This document shows, piece after piece, positions 1 through 10,045 of a stretch of DNA of 28,284 nucleotides (positions are counted from its first letter, which is position 1; every line of letters starts with the position of its first letter). Source of the DNA: Nemertoderma westbladi (lineage: Eukaryota; Xenacoelomorpha; Nemertodermatida; Nemertodermatidae); NCBI GenBank assembly GCA_032718475.1, contig JAUCBJ010006776.1:1-28284 (forward strand), given 5' to 3'. The translations under genes and the position numbers were made by a program. The notes under the pieces were generated by a model. The model was not told the DNA's origin. It searched no databases and saw only the letters and a list, made by a program, of their open reading frames with translations.

Positions 1-131
1 TGATCGCGCATAGATTGGTTTCGACTAGTGTAGTGAATCAAATACTTGTCATAGGCTAAAAAGCGATTTAATATCTAGAAGACATCTTAATTTGGCGGAT
101 TAAACTGCCAAAGGTCTGAAAGCGCGAACAA
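1..131 (+). repeat. Dispersed repeat A, copy 1
   Basis: This stretch aligns along its whole length with 14101-14230 in the same orientation, with high-eighties percent identity by eye and one single-base gap. Both copies end at the same place, in gcgcgaacaa, after which the sequences are unrelated. The left edge is cut by the window, so the repeat may extend further left. I see no coding potential or terminal inverted repeat. The family is unknown. Confidence 0.85.
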
Positions 132-405
132 ATGGTGTATGTGGATTACATCTGTATAATTTTTAAGTATAATTATTTAAATCTTATACTGTAAAACAAT
201 TGATTTCCTTTAAAAGGCAGGTTGAAAATGGTGTTTTCACCGTAATCAACTTAATTAACTAATTAACTGCTATTATCTTAGCTTCTCGAAGGCCACACGG
301 AAATTCTACTTGGAAATTTTCTAAACTTTTGCCAAACAACATGTGTACCAAGTTTGGATAGATTTCATCAAAGATTGGCCGAGTTATTAACGTTTAAAAT
401 TGAAC

Positions 406-445
406 ACGACAGAACGACAGAACGACAGAACGACAGAACGACAGG
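406..445 (+). repeat. Microsatellite, five 8-bp units (acgacaga)
   Basis: Five head-to-tail copies of acgacaga run from 406 to 445, the last ending in g instead of a. The preceding 100 bases (a 'tgtaccaagtttggatag'-type stretch) look like the tail of a dispersed element, but I cannot name the family. Confidence 0.8.
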
Positions 446-903
446 TTGATTAATGGTACCACTACGCTAAGGCTCACTCACTTCGTGGCTCGCCCCACAA
501 ATCTTACTGGTAAACAAACCTAAGTAGAAGGTGACCATCTACCAGCTACTTAAACAAGCTCGGTCCAATCAGACCACATATTGGACTTGGCCTGGCCTAG
601 CAAGTGGGCTCCCAGTTCCAGTTCCCTTCAATAAGATTACATCACTATTATTATTAATACATTGAGCAACGCAACTATCTTATATTACATTGGCATTGAC
701 CAGTGTCAGACTGTTTGAATACAGGTGGAGTCAAAACCTCAACGCTGTTCCCAATTGTACATACGTACACTGTACCCACAGTGCTGAATAGCAGCGACAG
801 TGAGGCGCCGCACCCTCCTGCTAGGTCAATTGGGCTACCCTTCCTTCCATTATGTACAAGTTACAAGGCCATATTTTACAGACCACTATGGTACTGTAGA
901 GAT

Positions 904-925
904 GGGGGGGGGGGGGGGGGGGGGG
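904..925 (+). repeat. Homopolymer G tract, 22 bases
   Basis: An uninterrupted run of 22 G lies in otherwise mixed-composition DNA. Similar tracts are at 1182-1197 (16 G), 11935-11954 (20 G) and, as C, 3233-3246 (14 C). The exact length may be affected by sequencing error. Confidence 0.9.
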
Positions 926-1181
926 CATTATTGGTCATGTGGCTGAGGGATACAACATAATATTTAGATCGAGTCTTTATTATTATTACCTTTCCTTGGC
1001 CACCCATATGCCTGGGCTGGGATAATATGAATCCTAACTGGTCTGGCTGCTAAGCTGTCCGCCACTGGTCGGGTGTGGTGTTGTTGGTGGGGTTGGACAA
1101 AACAGAAGCCAAAACAGACACTAAAATAAAATTAGATTAAAATCACAAAATTAAGTTTTTTTTAATTAAGCCACAGGAGAA

Positions 1182-1197
1182 GGGGGGGGGGGGGGGG
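1182..1197 (+). repeat. Homopolymer G tract, 16 bases
   Basis: An uninterrupted run of 16 G follows a purine-rich lead-in (caggagaa). It is the second of four long G/C homopolymers in the first 12 kb. Confidence 0.9.
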
Positions 1198-3232
1198 TTC
1201 ATAAATATTCTCCTTGGTTCACAGTCCTCGGTGTCGAGTTGCAGGCGGTTACCTCACCGCCGTTAAGCGCCGACGAACCAACCGGGTAGAATATAGGCAG
1301 ACCCGGTCGCTTACAGGCCAATCGAAAGCCCTCAACTTCTTAGACAACAGGCCAGACTGGGACTACATTCAGAGACTTTGGAGCGGAGCAAGGAGATGCA
1401 CGGTCCAAGTAATTGGTTAAGAGTTTTATAATTTTATTATTAATAATTGTCAAGAATGTTTTGTAAATAAATAATCTCGCAGCGGACAGATGTTAATTAT
1501 ACCATGCAATATTCGAACATAATGCATCTCATCTATTTTTAATTTGTAATATTTCATTAAATTTTTACAGATTTGGAATCCTTACATGCAACTACAAAAC
1601 AAACCGCGGTATGGTCCCGGAATGAAAAGTGATAACTGTTGTGCAACTGTAACTGGTGGAGGAAGGCCGATGAAAAAAAACCCCTTCTTCAAATTCATAA
1701 AATAAAATAAGTTGGCGTGCATTCGATATATTTGGTTTATGTGGAATGCGAGATTGTGTTTTAGCGCATCGACCAGCAATAAGTGAGAGGAAAAACTGAT
1801 TTTGATTTGAATGTTGCAAATTCGTTACGACAGCGCCAGCCATGCTGCAACTATTAGACAGCCTCAGGGCTCTTCCGTATACGCTGTGCTGCACATAATA
1901 CAATACGATACATACATAATGCAGAACTACCTCGGTGCCCAATGGGTCCTTGTAATTAGGTCTTCCGGGCGCGTCAGTTCGAACTGGCGAAGCAGATGAG
2001 GTAATTACTTTAAGGCGAAGTAATTCCCATGCGTTGAGATCGGCACCAGATAAGGACCAGTGTAATAATTTAGCGAACTTTAATCGAGGAAAAATCAATA
2101 TAACAATATGTAGCCTGTCTATTATCCTATTCTAAGTTACTATGTCCTGCCCAATCTTCCTCCAATGCTAATCTAAATGATCATAGAAATCTAATTTAGC
2201 ACAATTTCTCGTCGATCCATAAATGATACCTACATGTATAAATGTGACAAGCCGTCCATTAATTTTATTATACCCGTCGCACTTTCCTTTTAAAAATGCC
2301 CTTGGACTTCGTTGGAAATGACAATTACTCGAATGTAATATATACATCAGATTTCTGACAAGAATGCGCCAGTAATGCTTTATTTAGGTGAGAGAGATGT
2401 CCCGATATCCATACATGTGTAAAATCTAATTCAAGTGGTAACTACAGGGGATGATGGGTGGGAACTTGCCTTATTGTTATTCTTGTTTCTTTGATGTTAT
2501 TCTTATTTTGATTGTTGGAAAAAAAACTAGTTCTGTTTACTGTAACATAGATAATTCCAATAATTTAATTAAAAAGGAATAATAATGTTCAAAACAAGAC
2601 GTGTTTGAAAAACTGTTTGAAATTAATTTCTTAAGGATTGATAAGTTGTTGACAATTTTCGAGACTTCGAGAGTGAAAAACACGTTAACATTCGATGATA
2701 ATTAATTAATTTAAGTGAGAGAGGCAAGGAAATTGGATACCCAAACTGAGAAGCTGTAATTGGAGATTTACTGAAGATTACTCAAGGGGAGTTAAAACCT
2801 TTAATACCTAGATTTAGCTTAGTTATAAAGAAGCTAGCTGCTATCTACTCGTCTTGGTACCAAAGTCGCATCACTCTCTTCGTATAGTAATTAGGTTGTG
2901 GTAATTGAGTAAGATGGCCTTCAGCTGTATGTACTTTAGGTTGCCTGGGTGGTTCGTGTTTAGTTTAATTAAATTTCAACATCTATAGCATACGGAGAAT
3001 GGGCGACTGATCACCGGTCAAATTACATCTATTTATCTATAATCGGATGCCGCAATGATGATGTATTGAAATTGTAATTTATCAAGAAAATTGCACAGCC
3101 ACAACTCTATAGCCCACGACTTTCGCTAATATTCTATACTACACTATTCGTCTCTTTCGGACCTTCGAACCAATACCCATGTAATGTACTTTAAAGTACA
3201 CCATATGTCCTAGAATATAGTGTCATTATTGA

Positions 3233-3246
3233 CCCCCCCCCCCCCC
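3233..3246 (+). repeat. Homopolymer C tract, 14 bases
   Basis: A run of 14 C continues into gcccgcc. It lies about 35 bases before the first foldback-repeat arm, so it may mark a repeat boundary. Confidence 0.85.
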
Positions 3247-3280
3247 GCCCGCCAAAAATAATTATTTATTACATTTTTTT

Positions 3281-3465
3281 TTTTTCACTATTCTCGAGGC
3301 ATTTTATTTACCGAGCGTAACCGAGGTTAATAAAGGGTCGAGAGAATATTGAAAAAAAATGTTCTACTTTTTTTCCCCATGTAATACGTAATTTTATTCT
3401 TAAATTGGTACTTTTTTGTTGCTTATTCTTAAATAAAACGTACAGCGATATAGTGGAACGAAATA
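3281..3465 (+). repeat. Foldback repeat F, first copy (right arm and loop)
   Basis: This block repeats directly at 3962-4143 with strong similarity: the same attctcgaggcattttattt-type start, the same ccatgtaatacgtaatttta middle and the same aaaacgtacagcga end. The first third is an imperfect palindrome centred near accgagcgtaaccgag. The second copy has an additional left arm that makes a longer hairpin; this copy lacks it. No protein is encoded. Confidence 0.75.
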
Positions 3466-3490
3466 AATTGAACTGTAGTATTTTACTTTA

Positions 3491-3928
3491 TTGCTTCCAT
3501 AGATACTGCAATTCAAATTACTGAACTCTTCAACTCCTGATGCTGCCTTACTTACTCAATGTTAAATAATTTAGTGTTCTCGAATATTTATTACGTAACT
3601 AGAGAGCTGCTTAACAACATAAACCAATATTGGATATTGAGTTCCGTTTTGGAGTACGCCGCGCAGACACTAAATTTTCCTTAACTTTTGAGTGCAAGCA
3701 TGGATTTTGCTCAAATTACGTGGAAACCTTTTCTACGTCAATGCTCTTTCAACATATTTACTAAAATTTAAGATATTCCACCAAAATATTTTATTTTACC
3801 TTTTTCACCGGGAAAAAAAGTAAAATCAATGCAAAGCTATTGGTTACTTTTTTTCCCTCGGGAAAAGTGCAACTTTTTCTCCCGATTTTGGTCTAAATTT
3901 GAGCGAAAAAGTAACAATTTAAGAATAA
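3491..3928 (+). repeat. Dispersed repeat B, copy 1
   Basis: This stretch is co-linear with 12357-12868 in the same orientation, with many blocks of 15-20 identical bases such as ccaatattggatattgag. Copy 2 carries about 70 extra bases near its first third. The right part contains near-palindromic tttttc/gaaaaa blocks around ccggg. Here the repeat lies between the two F repeats (3281-3465 and 3962-4143), giving a direct-repeat/core/direct-repeat layout. No reading frame is supported. Confidence 0.8.
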
Positions 3929-4094
3929 TAATTATTAAGTACATGGGAAAAAACGTAGAACTTTTTTGACTATTCTGGAGGCATTTTATTTACCGAGCGT
4001 CAGCGAGATAAATAAAGGGTCGAGGGAATATTGAGAAAAAATTGTTCTACGATTTTTTGCCCATGTAATACGTAATTTTATTCTTAAATTGGTA
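3911..4094 (+). repeat. Long imperfect hairpin (foldback element)
   Basis: The left arm (3911-3999) is the approximate reverse complement of the right arm (4003-4094). For example, tttaagaata near 3919 matches tattcttaaa near 4080, catggg matches cccatg, and gtagaac matches gttctac. The centre (tttaccgagcg...cgagataaataaa) is itself self-complementary. Such full-length hairpins are typical of foldback/palindromic MITEs. The class is an inference. The tail to 4143 repeats 3281-3465 directly. Confidence 0.7.
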
Positions 4095-4143
4095 CTTTTT
4101 TGTTGCTTAATTCTTTAATAAAACGTACAGCGACATATAATGG

Positions 4144-4659
4144 ACTGTGATATATTATATATATTGAACTGTGCTATTATACAGTCCCAGGTCAGGATAT
4201 ATTATTTAAAAGACTTAAAAAGTGCGTTATATGCGTGGCCCTGAACTTTCTAAGTGCAGACTACTTTGAAAGTTTCTTACAATTTTTAATAAGAACTTAA
4301 GAAGTTTGCAAAGCAGAAGTTTGCATAATAAACTTACAAAGTGCTATAAGATTAATAACAAGTTAATAAGATTACAAAGTACAGTAGGCCTAGTGTTGCT
4401 TTAAGGTAAGCTTGATAAGTAGAACTAATAAGTTTAAGTAATATTTTTATTAAGTTTAGGTATATTAACACCGTTGAGGAGTCAGGTATCTCTGGCTGTC
4501 TGGCCTAACCATACTGACCAACAGTTACTACAATGTACTTTACAACAACTGTATTACTACAGTCTGATAGTTAGTACTGCAGTATGTACGGTACTGTAGT
4601 ACAATAGTAGTAGCACAGCACATGCTGGTTTTTTCATTTCAGTGTTTTCAGGTTTTAAT
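4144..4659. other. AT-rich non-coding stretch
   Basis: This stretch holds recurrent short blocks such as aagttaataagatta and ttaagtaatatt, reminiscent of the aagtacttatta blocks at 12080-12350, but I could not establish a full alignment. A pyrimidine-rich tract ending in ttttcatttcag near 4629-4641 could be an old splice acceptor for the transposase relic that follows. Nothing else is supported. Confidence 0.4.
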
Positions 4660-5442
4660 AAATACCTCTGTACGCAATTCTAAACACCGATGGTGCAGTT
4701 GCCATTCAAAAATCTAAAAACTTTAACATTTGGCCATGGCCAGTACTTCTATCAATTATAAATTTTGAGAAGAGAAAACGTAGACGGTTCGAAAATGTAA
4801 TATTGATATCCCTTTATGGAAAGTACAAGACTAGTTTTTAAACTATGTTAACTCATGTTATTCAACACATTTCTTCATTTTCATATCTGGTAAAGGATAT
4901 AACAATTCAAATTAAGGTCGTTACATTTGTTGCTGATCTCCCAGCGAAAGCCGACTCATTAAACATGATACACCATAATGGCAGAATGGGTACTATGGCT
5001 GTCCAGCGTGCTATATTTATGGTGAATAACAGTGTGGATCATCACAAGATGTTATTTCAATATGAAGACAATTGCTGTAAAGTCTGAACAAAAGCGGAAC
5101 ATTCGTTAGATGTCTTATGATTGTGGAAGGCTACTGAATTCAAGGTTTTTTTTGCTTTATATGGTGACTGATGCGTTACTTCATTTTTCGGATACCAGTC
5201 CCCATATTATAATTCTAGTTTCTTGTCTTACAAATCCCTTATATCTCCTATCAAAGAATAATATTTGTGAAGACGAACTTGTAGTGGCGGATTTCTTATT
5301 GAACACTTTTAGAAAGCATGTCGTCGCACAGTTCGGAATGGCAGCCTCATCTCTTTCTCTCCATGCTTTGTCCCACTTGGTAGAACAAGTTCGTAATTTT
5401 GGACCGTCTGGATCTACATTTGAAAGCGCGTTTCATCGCTTG
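4660..5442 (+). pseudogene. CACTA/Transposase_21-like transposase relic, left part
   Basis: Conceptual translation shows family landmarks in order. An NTDG block followed by a KSKNFNIWPWPV-like stretch lies at about 4683-4740. VADLPAKADSLNMIHHNG is at about 4905-4980, then a GCPAC cysteine motif at 4997-5011. A C-terminal helical block, LHALSHLVEQVRNFGPSGS followed by TFESAFHRL, is at about 5362-5442. In animal CACTA/EnSpm (tnp2-type) transposases these are the DLPAK...NG..GC..C core and the LHLL-HL-FGP...FES region. The gene is dead: there is an in-frame TAA at 4839, a frame change between NGRMG and GCPAC near 4988-4991, and a further frame change before about 5110-5270. It then stops abruptly at 5442, where a non-LTR element is inserted. 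The continuation is at 10155. The family call rests on remembered motif patterns; the EnSpm subgroup is uncertain. Confidence 0.72.
5438..5442 (+). repeat. Target-site duplication gcttg, left copy
   Basis: The pentamer gcttg here and at 10150-10154 brackets the non-LTR element. The codon boundary ttg at 5440-5442 (Leu) continues in phase into aaa agg at 10155, which supports this as the true insertion point. Confidence 0.75.
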
Positions 5443-5454
5443 GGGGCATTAGTC

Positions 5455-5484
5455 ATTATTATTATTAGTCAACACTCCTTTATT
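5455..5484 (-). terminator. 3' end of the non-LTR element: polyA signal and AAT-repeat tail
   Basis: On the minus strand AATAAA (complement of 5479-5484) lies about 12 bases before four AAT units (complement of 5455-5466). A short gactaatgcccc end then joins the target duplication. Simple-repeat tails instead of poly(A) are characteristic of CR1/L2/I-type non-LTR elements. Confidence 0.6.
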
Positions 5485-5699
5485 ACATCATATTATAACT
5501 ATTTGTTGCACGTGAAGTGAGATAAAACATAATTAGTGGAGGGAGAAAAACCACCCAGGCGTATCAGCGCTTACGGGGGTTAATAAAAAACAAAATTTAA
5601 AATCACTAAACATTAAAATTTACATCAGCTTAAAAAAAAAAATTAAAAAGAAATACGAATAAAATGAACTGTACATACCGTAGAACCCAGAAACGTTTA

Positions 5700-8663
5700 T
5701 TACGAGCGACCGATTAGTGGTCGATTAAATTTGCATATTGGTAGGAAATCGTGGTTCTTGAGCTTGGTCGCAAAACTGACAAGTGTTCTGGAATCTACTA
5801 TATCTTCTGGCAAATCATTCCAGACTGGCACAACACGGCTGGCAAATGAGTTTTTAGATATAATTAATCTACATCTAGGTACATTTAACTTGTGAGAGTG
5901 GCCACGCAGACCCGGACGGTTAGTATAGCTAAATAGCGCACCAAAATCTAAATCAACTAAATTTCTCTCTATACTGAAAAGTAACTTTAGATCAAAAATA
6001 TATCGTCGGACTTCCAGCGGTTGTAAATTAAGGTGTTGTATTCTATGTATGTACGGTTTGTAACTAATATTGCAACGGCTATACAATCTACGTGTAAAAT
6101 ATCGCTGGACACTCTCCACAAGATCAATACTGCCTAATGAAAAAGGCGACCATACTGGTGTACAGTATTCTAGAATCGGTCTAACGTATGATTTATAGGC
6201 TGTTAATATTGCACCTTTATTGCTAGTCTTAAAGCAACGAAATATCATATTAGTTATGTTAAAAGCCTTTGTACACTGTTGTTTACAGTATTTATCAAAC
6301 TTCAAATCCGCAGATATAATAATACCTAAATCTTTACATTTCGTCACCTTCTTTATCACTTTATTGCCTAGCACATAATTGTAATTATTATTATTTGCAC
6401 CTATATGTAGAACCATACATTTATCCGGGGCTATATTTAGCTGCCAAAGGTTGGCCCAGGTCTCTAACCTAGAGAGGCTAGCGTTCAGACTATGACTTTC
6501 ATTGGACGGACCATATAGCTTGACATCATCGGCAAATAAACGGCAGGACACGTTATCCCTGTCCAAAAGCGGTGGTAAGTCGTTTATGTATATCAGGAAC
6601 AAAACCGGTCCGAGGACACTGCCCTGTATTGTTCCGGATACGACCCGACAGTAGTCGGAATATTTATCTCCTACAACTATTCTTTGGGTTCTGTTACTGA
6701 GAAATGCCGATAGCCAAGATAATAGGTCGCCCGAAATCCCATAACTAGACAATTTAATCAATAGCTTTGAATGTATAATAGAATCAAAAGCCTTGGCATA
6801 GTCTATGTATATCACATCAAAGGATTTCTTACGGTCTAGAAAATTGCACCAATCTTTTACACATTCAATAAGTTGAGAACAAGTAGAGCGTTTTTTTAAA
6901 AAGCCGTGTTGTGCCTTACATATTAAACCATGTTTAAACAAATAATTTACTATTTCAATCTTTATACACGATTCCATTAATTTGCACGCTACACATGTTA
7001 ATGAGACTGGCCTGTAATTGTACGGGTCTGACGGATTTCCCTTTTTGTATATCGGAATGACATTGGCTGTAAGCCATATCGTCGGTAACGCGTGATATTC
7101 AAAAGAAATTTTGAAAAGTGCCGATAATGGTGCCGCAATGCAGCGAGACAAATTTGCGAAGAGAATGTTCGGTAATCCGTCAGGTGTACGGCTGGTCTTT
7201 TTTTTAAGTTTCCTAAGCATAGCATATACTGTAACGGGACAGAAATCAACTTTTGATAAATTGGTTATAGAATCAATCCTACGTTTAAAACTAGGTATAT
7301 TATCATTATCTAAATTAAAATTTTCGCTTAATACTTCAGCGAAAATACGGGCTTTTATCAAATCATCTACCACTATATCCCCCTTATGTTTCAGAGGGGC
7401 AATTTCCGAATTTCCTTTACGCTTGGAATTAACGTAATTGAAAAGGGTACTCTTATTTTCGGAAGATAAAATTTTATTCTCCTTTATGCAAGCCGCACGG
7501 AAGATTTCCTTAGAAACTTCTTTAGCACATTGATCATATGCTATTTTGCCCCCGGTTGTGTGCCGGCGACGCCACAGCTGTTTCTTTTTGCGCTGTAAAA
7601 CACGAATATGTTCGGGGTGGGGTTTGATGATTGATTTAAATTGTTTAAAAGGCACAAACTGATCAATACCCGTTTTTAGTTTACAAGAAAAAGCATTCCA
7701 AAAATCATCTACTGTATTACACGTTAGATATATATTAGACCAATCGCAACTGTCTATGTAGTTAGTAAAATCTGCGTAATCAGCATGTTTAAAATCGTAA
7801 AATCCGTGGCATTCCCGGTTCTCGGTGGAAACTGGATTAGGTCCTAAAAGATTAAAAGTAACTGTACTATGGTCGCTAGTTGCGAATGGTACCGTAACTG
7901 CAATGTTAGAAATATAGAATTGATCTGTGGTAAACACTAAATCTAACACGTTATTGCCACGTGTAGGGCTGAACTGGAGCTGAGATAAACCAGCTTCCAA
8001 AACAAACGTTGAAAACACGTTATATATATCTGTGTCGGGAAATTCAGATTCTTCCCATTTAACTAAAGGTAAATTAAAATCGCCAATAATAGTACACGGC
8101 GTTTCAATGTCGCATAATTTCGCTAACAAATTGCACAATATAGAATCAGAAGGTAAGTTAGGTCGGGGACGATAGACACTGATTATACGAGACGGGTTTT
8201 TACCTAAAAGATCAACAGCCACTACATCGGCCTCTGTAGCCAGACATTCAGTATCGAAACTTTCCACTTTGCGACATTTAATGCTGTTTCGAATTAGCAG
8301 CGCTGCACCGCCACCAATTTTACCAATTCTGTCATTTCTAAAAACATCATATTTATTTTCACCGTTTATCATTTGGTCCGTCACAGAATCACGTAGCCAT
8401 GATTCTGTCACTCCTACTATATCATAATTTGGTGGACATAGCAGCGATTCTAGATCGCTCAGTTTGTTACAAACTGAACGCGCATTTATCAAGCAGCAGT
8501 TAAGTAGCGCCTTAGGGGCAGATTGATTATTTCGCTTGTGGTAGCGATTACCAGATTTGGGTTGTTCATTTCGCCGTGAGTCGGATTTGGTTGCGTTCGA
8601 CTGTTTGCGCTGATAAATCTGGCGCGTTTCTCCCCTTACTCGTTTTCCCGCTCCTGTTTCCAA
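5700..8663 (-). CDS. Non-LTR retrotransposon ORF2: endonuclease and reverse transcriptase
   Basis: The 987-codon open frame encodes the enzymes for target-primed reverse transcription. The N-terminal apurinic-like endonuclease (about residues 53-270) shows N60 in INARS, E87 in TESWL, the GDFN motif at 194-197 and SDH at 263-265. The reverse transcriptase (about 480-760) shows a PYNYRPVSLT block near 547, D621 in YIDYAKAFD, GTIQGSVLGPVLF at 677 and the FADD catalytic motif at 710-713. The C-terminal third ends in an SFASRVVPVWNDLP block typical of CR1/L2/Jockey elements. No RNase H is seen. The first in-frame codon after a TGA (8670-8672) is TTG at 8661-8663. The first ATG is codon 98, inside the endonuclease, so the start shown is only the open limit. 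It overlaps the end of ORF1 by 28 nt in the -1 frame. Confidence 0.93.
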   Translation of the reverse strand: METGAGKRVRGETRQIYQRKQSNATKSDSRRNEQPKSGNRYHKRNNQSAPKALLNCCLINARSVCNKLSDLESLLCPPNYDIVGVTESWLRDSVTDQMINGENKYDVFRNDRIGKIGGGAALLIRNSIKCRKVESFDTECLATEADVVAVDLLGKNPSRIISVYRPRPNLPSDSILCNLLAKLCDIETPCTIIGDFNLPLVKWEESEFPDTDIYNVFSTFVLEAGLSQLQFSPTRGNNVLDLVFTTDQFYISNIAVTVPFATSDHSTVTFNLLGPNPVSTENRECHGFYDFKHADYADFTNYIDSCDWSNIYLTCNTVDDFWNAFSCKLKTGIDQFVPFKQFKSIIKPHPEHIRVLQRKKKQLWRRRHTTGGKIAYDQCAKEVSKEIFRAACIKENKILSSENKSTLFNYVNSKRKGNSEIAPLKHKGDIVVDDLIKARIFAEVLSENFNLDNDNIPSFKRRIDSITNLSKVDFCPVTVYAMLRKLKKKTSRTPDGLPNILFANLSRCIAAPLSALFKISFEYHALPTIWLTANVIPIYKKGNPSDPYNYRPVSLTCVACKLMESCIKIEIVNYLFKHGLICKAQHGFLKKRSTCSQLIECVKDWCNFLDRKKSFDVIYIDYAKAFDSIIHSKLLIKLSSYGISGDLLSWLSAFLSNRTQRIVVGDKYSDYCRVVSGTIQGSVLGPVLFLIYINDLPPLLDRDNVSCRLFADDVKLYGPSNESHSLNASLSRLETWANLWQLNIAPDKCMVLHIGANNNNYNYVLGNKVIKKVTKCKDLGIIISADLKFDKYCKQQCTKAFNITNMIFRCFKTSNKGAILTAYKSYVRPILEYCTPVWSPFSLGSIDLVESVQRYFTRRLYSRCNISYKPYIHRIQHLNLQPLEVRRYIFDLKLLFSIERNLVDLDFGALFSYTNRPGLRGHSHKLNVPRCRLIISKNSFASRVVPVWNDLPEDIVDSRTLVSFATKLKNHDFLPICKFNRPLIGRS

Positions 8664-10045
8664 GAGCGATCACGTCTCAAGTAACCATCGTCCTGCTTTA
8701 CGAACTTCCATATCGCACCATCGGGGCGGATGCTGTAGCTGGAAGTAGTATTGTCCTCATCGCTATCTTTTATCTCTTTGTTCATTCGACTCACTATCTT
8801 CCGTTGAGAACGGATATGGCGTTCGGTTTCCTCTGTCCGGCTCGGGCGTACCGTAAGTTTATCGTATATGGATGGAGTCTCCGAGCTTTTCGAATCATCG
8901 AAACCTACCCGAAAGTCTCTGGCATCTTGTTCTGTAGTGAAGGTCACTTTTAACAACCTGTTCCTTTTATCCACCGGTCGACCAAGGCGAACTATGTCTG
9001 TAACTGCATTTGGGCTTACACCTGCCACGGTGCAGATATCGGAGATAGTCTTCCTTTCATCCTTCGGGGATTTAGATTCCTCCAATCGGGAGACTATAAC
9101 TTCTCTCTTAACTTGGTCATGTTTCGTCTGTATTTCTAAAGCCTCTCGTACCGAATCCTGCACTACTTGTGCGAATGGTGCTGGGGCTTTCTTCCTTTTT
9201 GTTTTCGAGCGCCATTTATCCTTCGGGATAATCCACTCGACTCCATCCTCCTCGTCCATGTCCAAGTCCGAGACCTCCTCGAACTCGGGATTGTCGGCCC
9301 GTCCACCAGTTTTTAGCTCGCGGACCTCCTTTCGCAATGTATCCAGACTGTCGCTAAACCCTGTCATCTGTGAAACGACCACCTGTTTAACCTCTTCCAC
9401 CAAACTTGTTGAGTGACGACTGAACGATTTCCCGTCGGAGTCGCACAGGTTGCACATTATTTTGCAGTTTTTGCACTTTGATATCAGAGTAGCTTCAATC
9501 TCGGTTATATTCAAACAAGAACAATGAATCAGTTTAACGCAAATATCACAGCGTAATGGGTTTGTTGACCCAACTTTCTTATTACAGTGAGGGCAAATAC
9601 TACTCGAATCGTTCCCTGTATCGTTGGCCGTTGCTCCCGACTGCTCAAACTCCGAGGTCGGAGTGTGAGTTTTAGGTGAAGCCAACGGCATGCATCCGGT
9701 CCCGGTAGTAGTAGGCCTCTGGGAACTGTTGCGGATTGTTGGGGATTCATTTGGTTTCTTGATAACTCGGGATGATTTCCGTTTATCCGTCGGTGCCAGT
9801 GTAGGCCCCCGTCCGGTGCCAGTTGCGGCTTTGGTGTCGTTCCGAATCGCCTTGGTTATAGGTCGTTTCTTTGGGGATTTAGTTTTCTGCTTGCCTCTCG
9901 GCACTGCGCGCAGTAATTCGATATCGGATGTGTTCGTCGCTGAGGCCGTTGTATCTGCCGTACCCGTACCGGTTCCGCGATCCGATATTAATGCTATAGA
10001 ATCTGATTCTTCGCCGGAAGAATCGCTTGTTTGAGGTGTAACCAT
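8636..10045 (-). CDS. Non-LTR retrotransposon ORF1: PHD-type zinc finger, nucleic-acid-binding protein
   Basis: The 469-aa protein starts at an ATG (10043-10045) and ends at TAA (8636-8638). Residues 1-145 are Ser/Thr/Lys-rich and probably disordered. Residues 151-194 form a C4-H-C3 PHD-like finger: C151, C154, C166, C169, H174, C177, C191 and C194. C198 and C201 follow directly. About 215-250 is likely coiled coil (VEEVKQVV...LRKEVRELK). About 310-400 resembles the RRM-like nucleic-acid-binding region of non-LTR ORF1 proteins (IVSRLEES...RLGRP...LLKVTF). ORF1 proteins of this kind coat the element RNA and act as chaperones in the retrotransposition particle. That role is family knowledge, not shown here. 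Confidence 0.85.
   Translation of the reverse strand: MVTPQTSDSSGEESDSIALISDRGTGTGTADTTASATNTSDIELLRAVPRGKQKTKSPKKRPITKAIRNDTKAATGTGRGPTLAPTDKRKSSRVIKKPNESPTIRNSSQRPTTTGTGCMPLASPKTHTPTSEFEQSGATANDTGNDSSSICPHCNKKVGSTNPLRCDICVKLIHCSCLNITEIEATLISKCKNCKIMCNLCDSDGKSFSRHSTSLVEEVKQVVVSQMTGFSDSLDTLRKEVRELKTGGRADNPEFEEVSDLDMDEEDGVEWIIPKDKWRSKTKRKKAPAPFAQVVQDSVREALEIQTKHDQVKREVIVSRLEESKSPKDERKTISDICTVAGVSPNAVTDIVRLGRPVDKRNRLLKVTFTTEQDARDFRVGFDDSKSSETPSIYDKLTVRPSRTEETERHIRSQRKIVSRMNKEIKDSDEDNTTSSYSIRPDGAIWKFVKQDDGYLRRDRSWKQERENE

Larger units (their letters stand above)
446..3232. other. Non-coding stretch, no supported gene
   Basis: Short open frames occur on both strands, the longest being 168 codons on the minus strand at 1592-2098 with only a TTG start. 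None has a recognisable domain. The stretch holds two long G homopolymers (904-925 and 1182-1197). I see no RNA gene, inverted repeat or exon series that I can support. Confidence 0.6.

Noticed and set aside
1214-1600. Possible two-exon gene (1214-1409 joined to 1570 onwards)
   Set aside because: A donor-like ggttaag and an acceptor-like tttttacag exist, but the spliced product would end within about 20 codons and matches nothing I know.
1592-2098. 168-codon minus-strand open frame
   Set aside because: The longest frame in the left region, but it starts at TTG, has no recognised domain and no exon signals. Kept only as a remark.
5110-5520. 136-codon ORF as an intact host gene
   Set aside because: Its last codons after 5442 are the tail of the inserted non-LTR element, and the rest is a fragment of a decayed transposase.
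8636-8663. Canonical -1 frameshift heptamer at the ORF1/ORF2 overlap
   Set aside because: GGAAAAC and GGGAAAA are present, but in the ORF1 frame the codons (gaa aac) do not allow proper P-site re-pairing, so a canonical signal is not supported.
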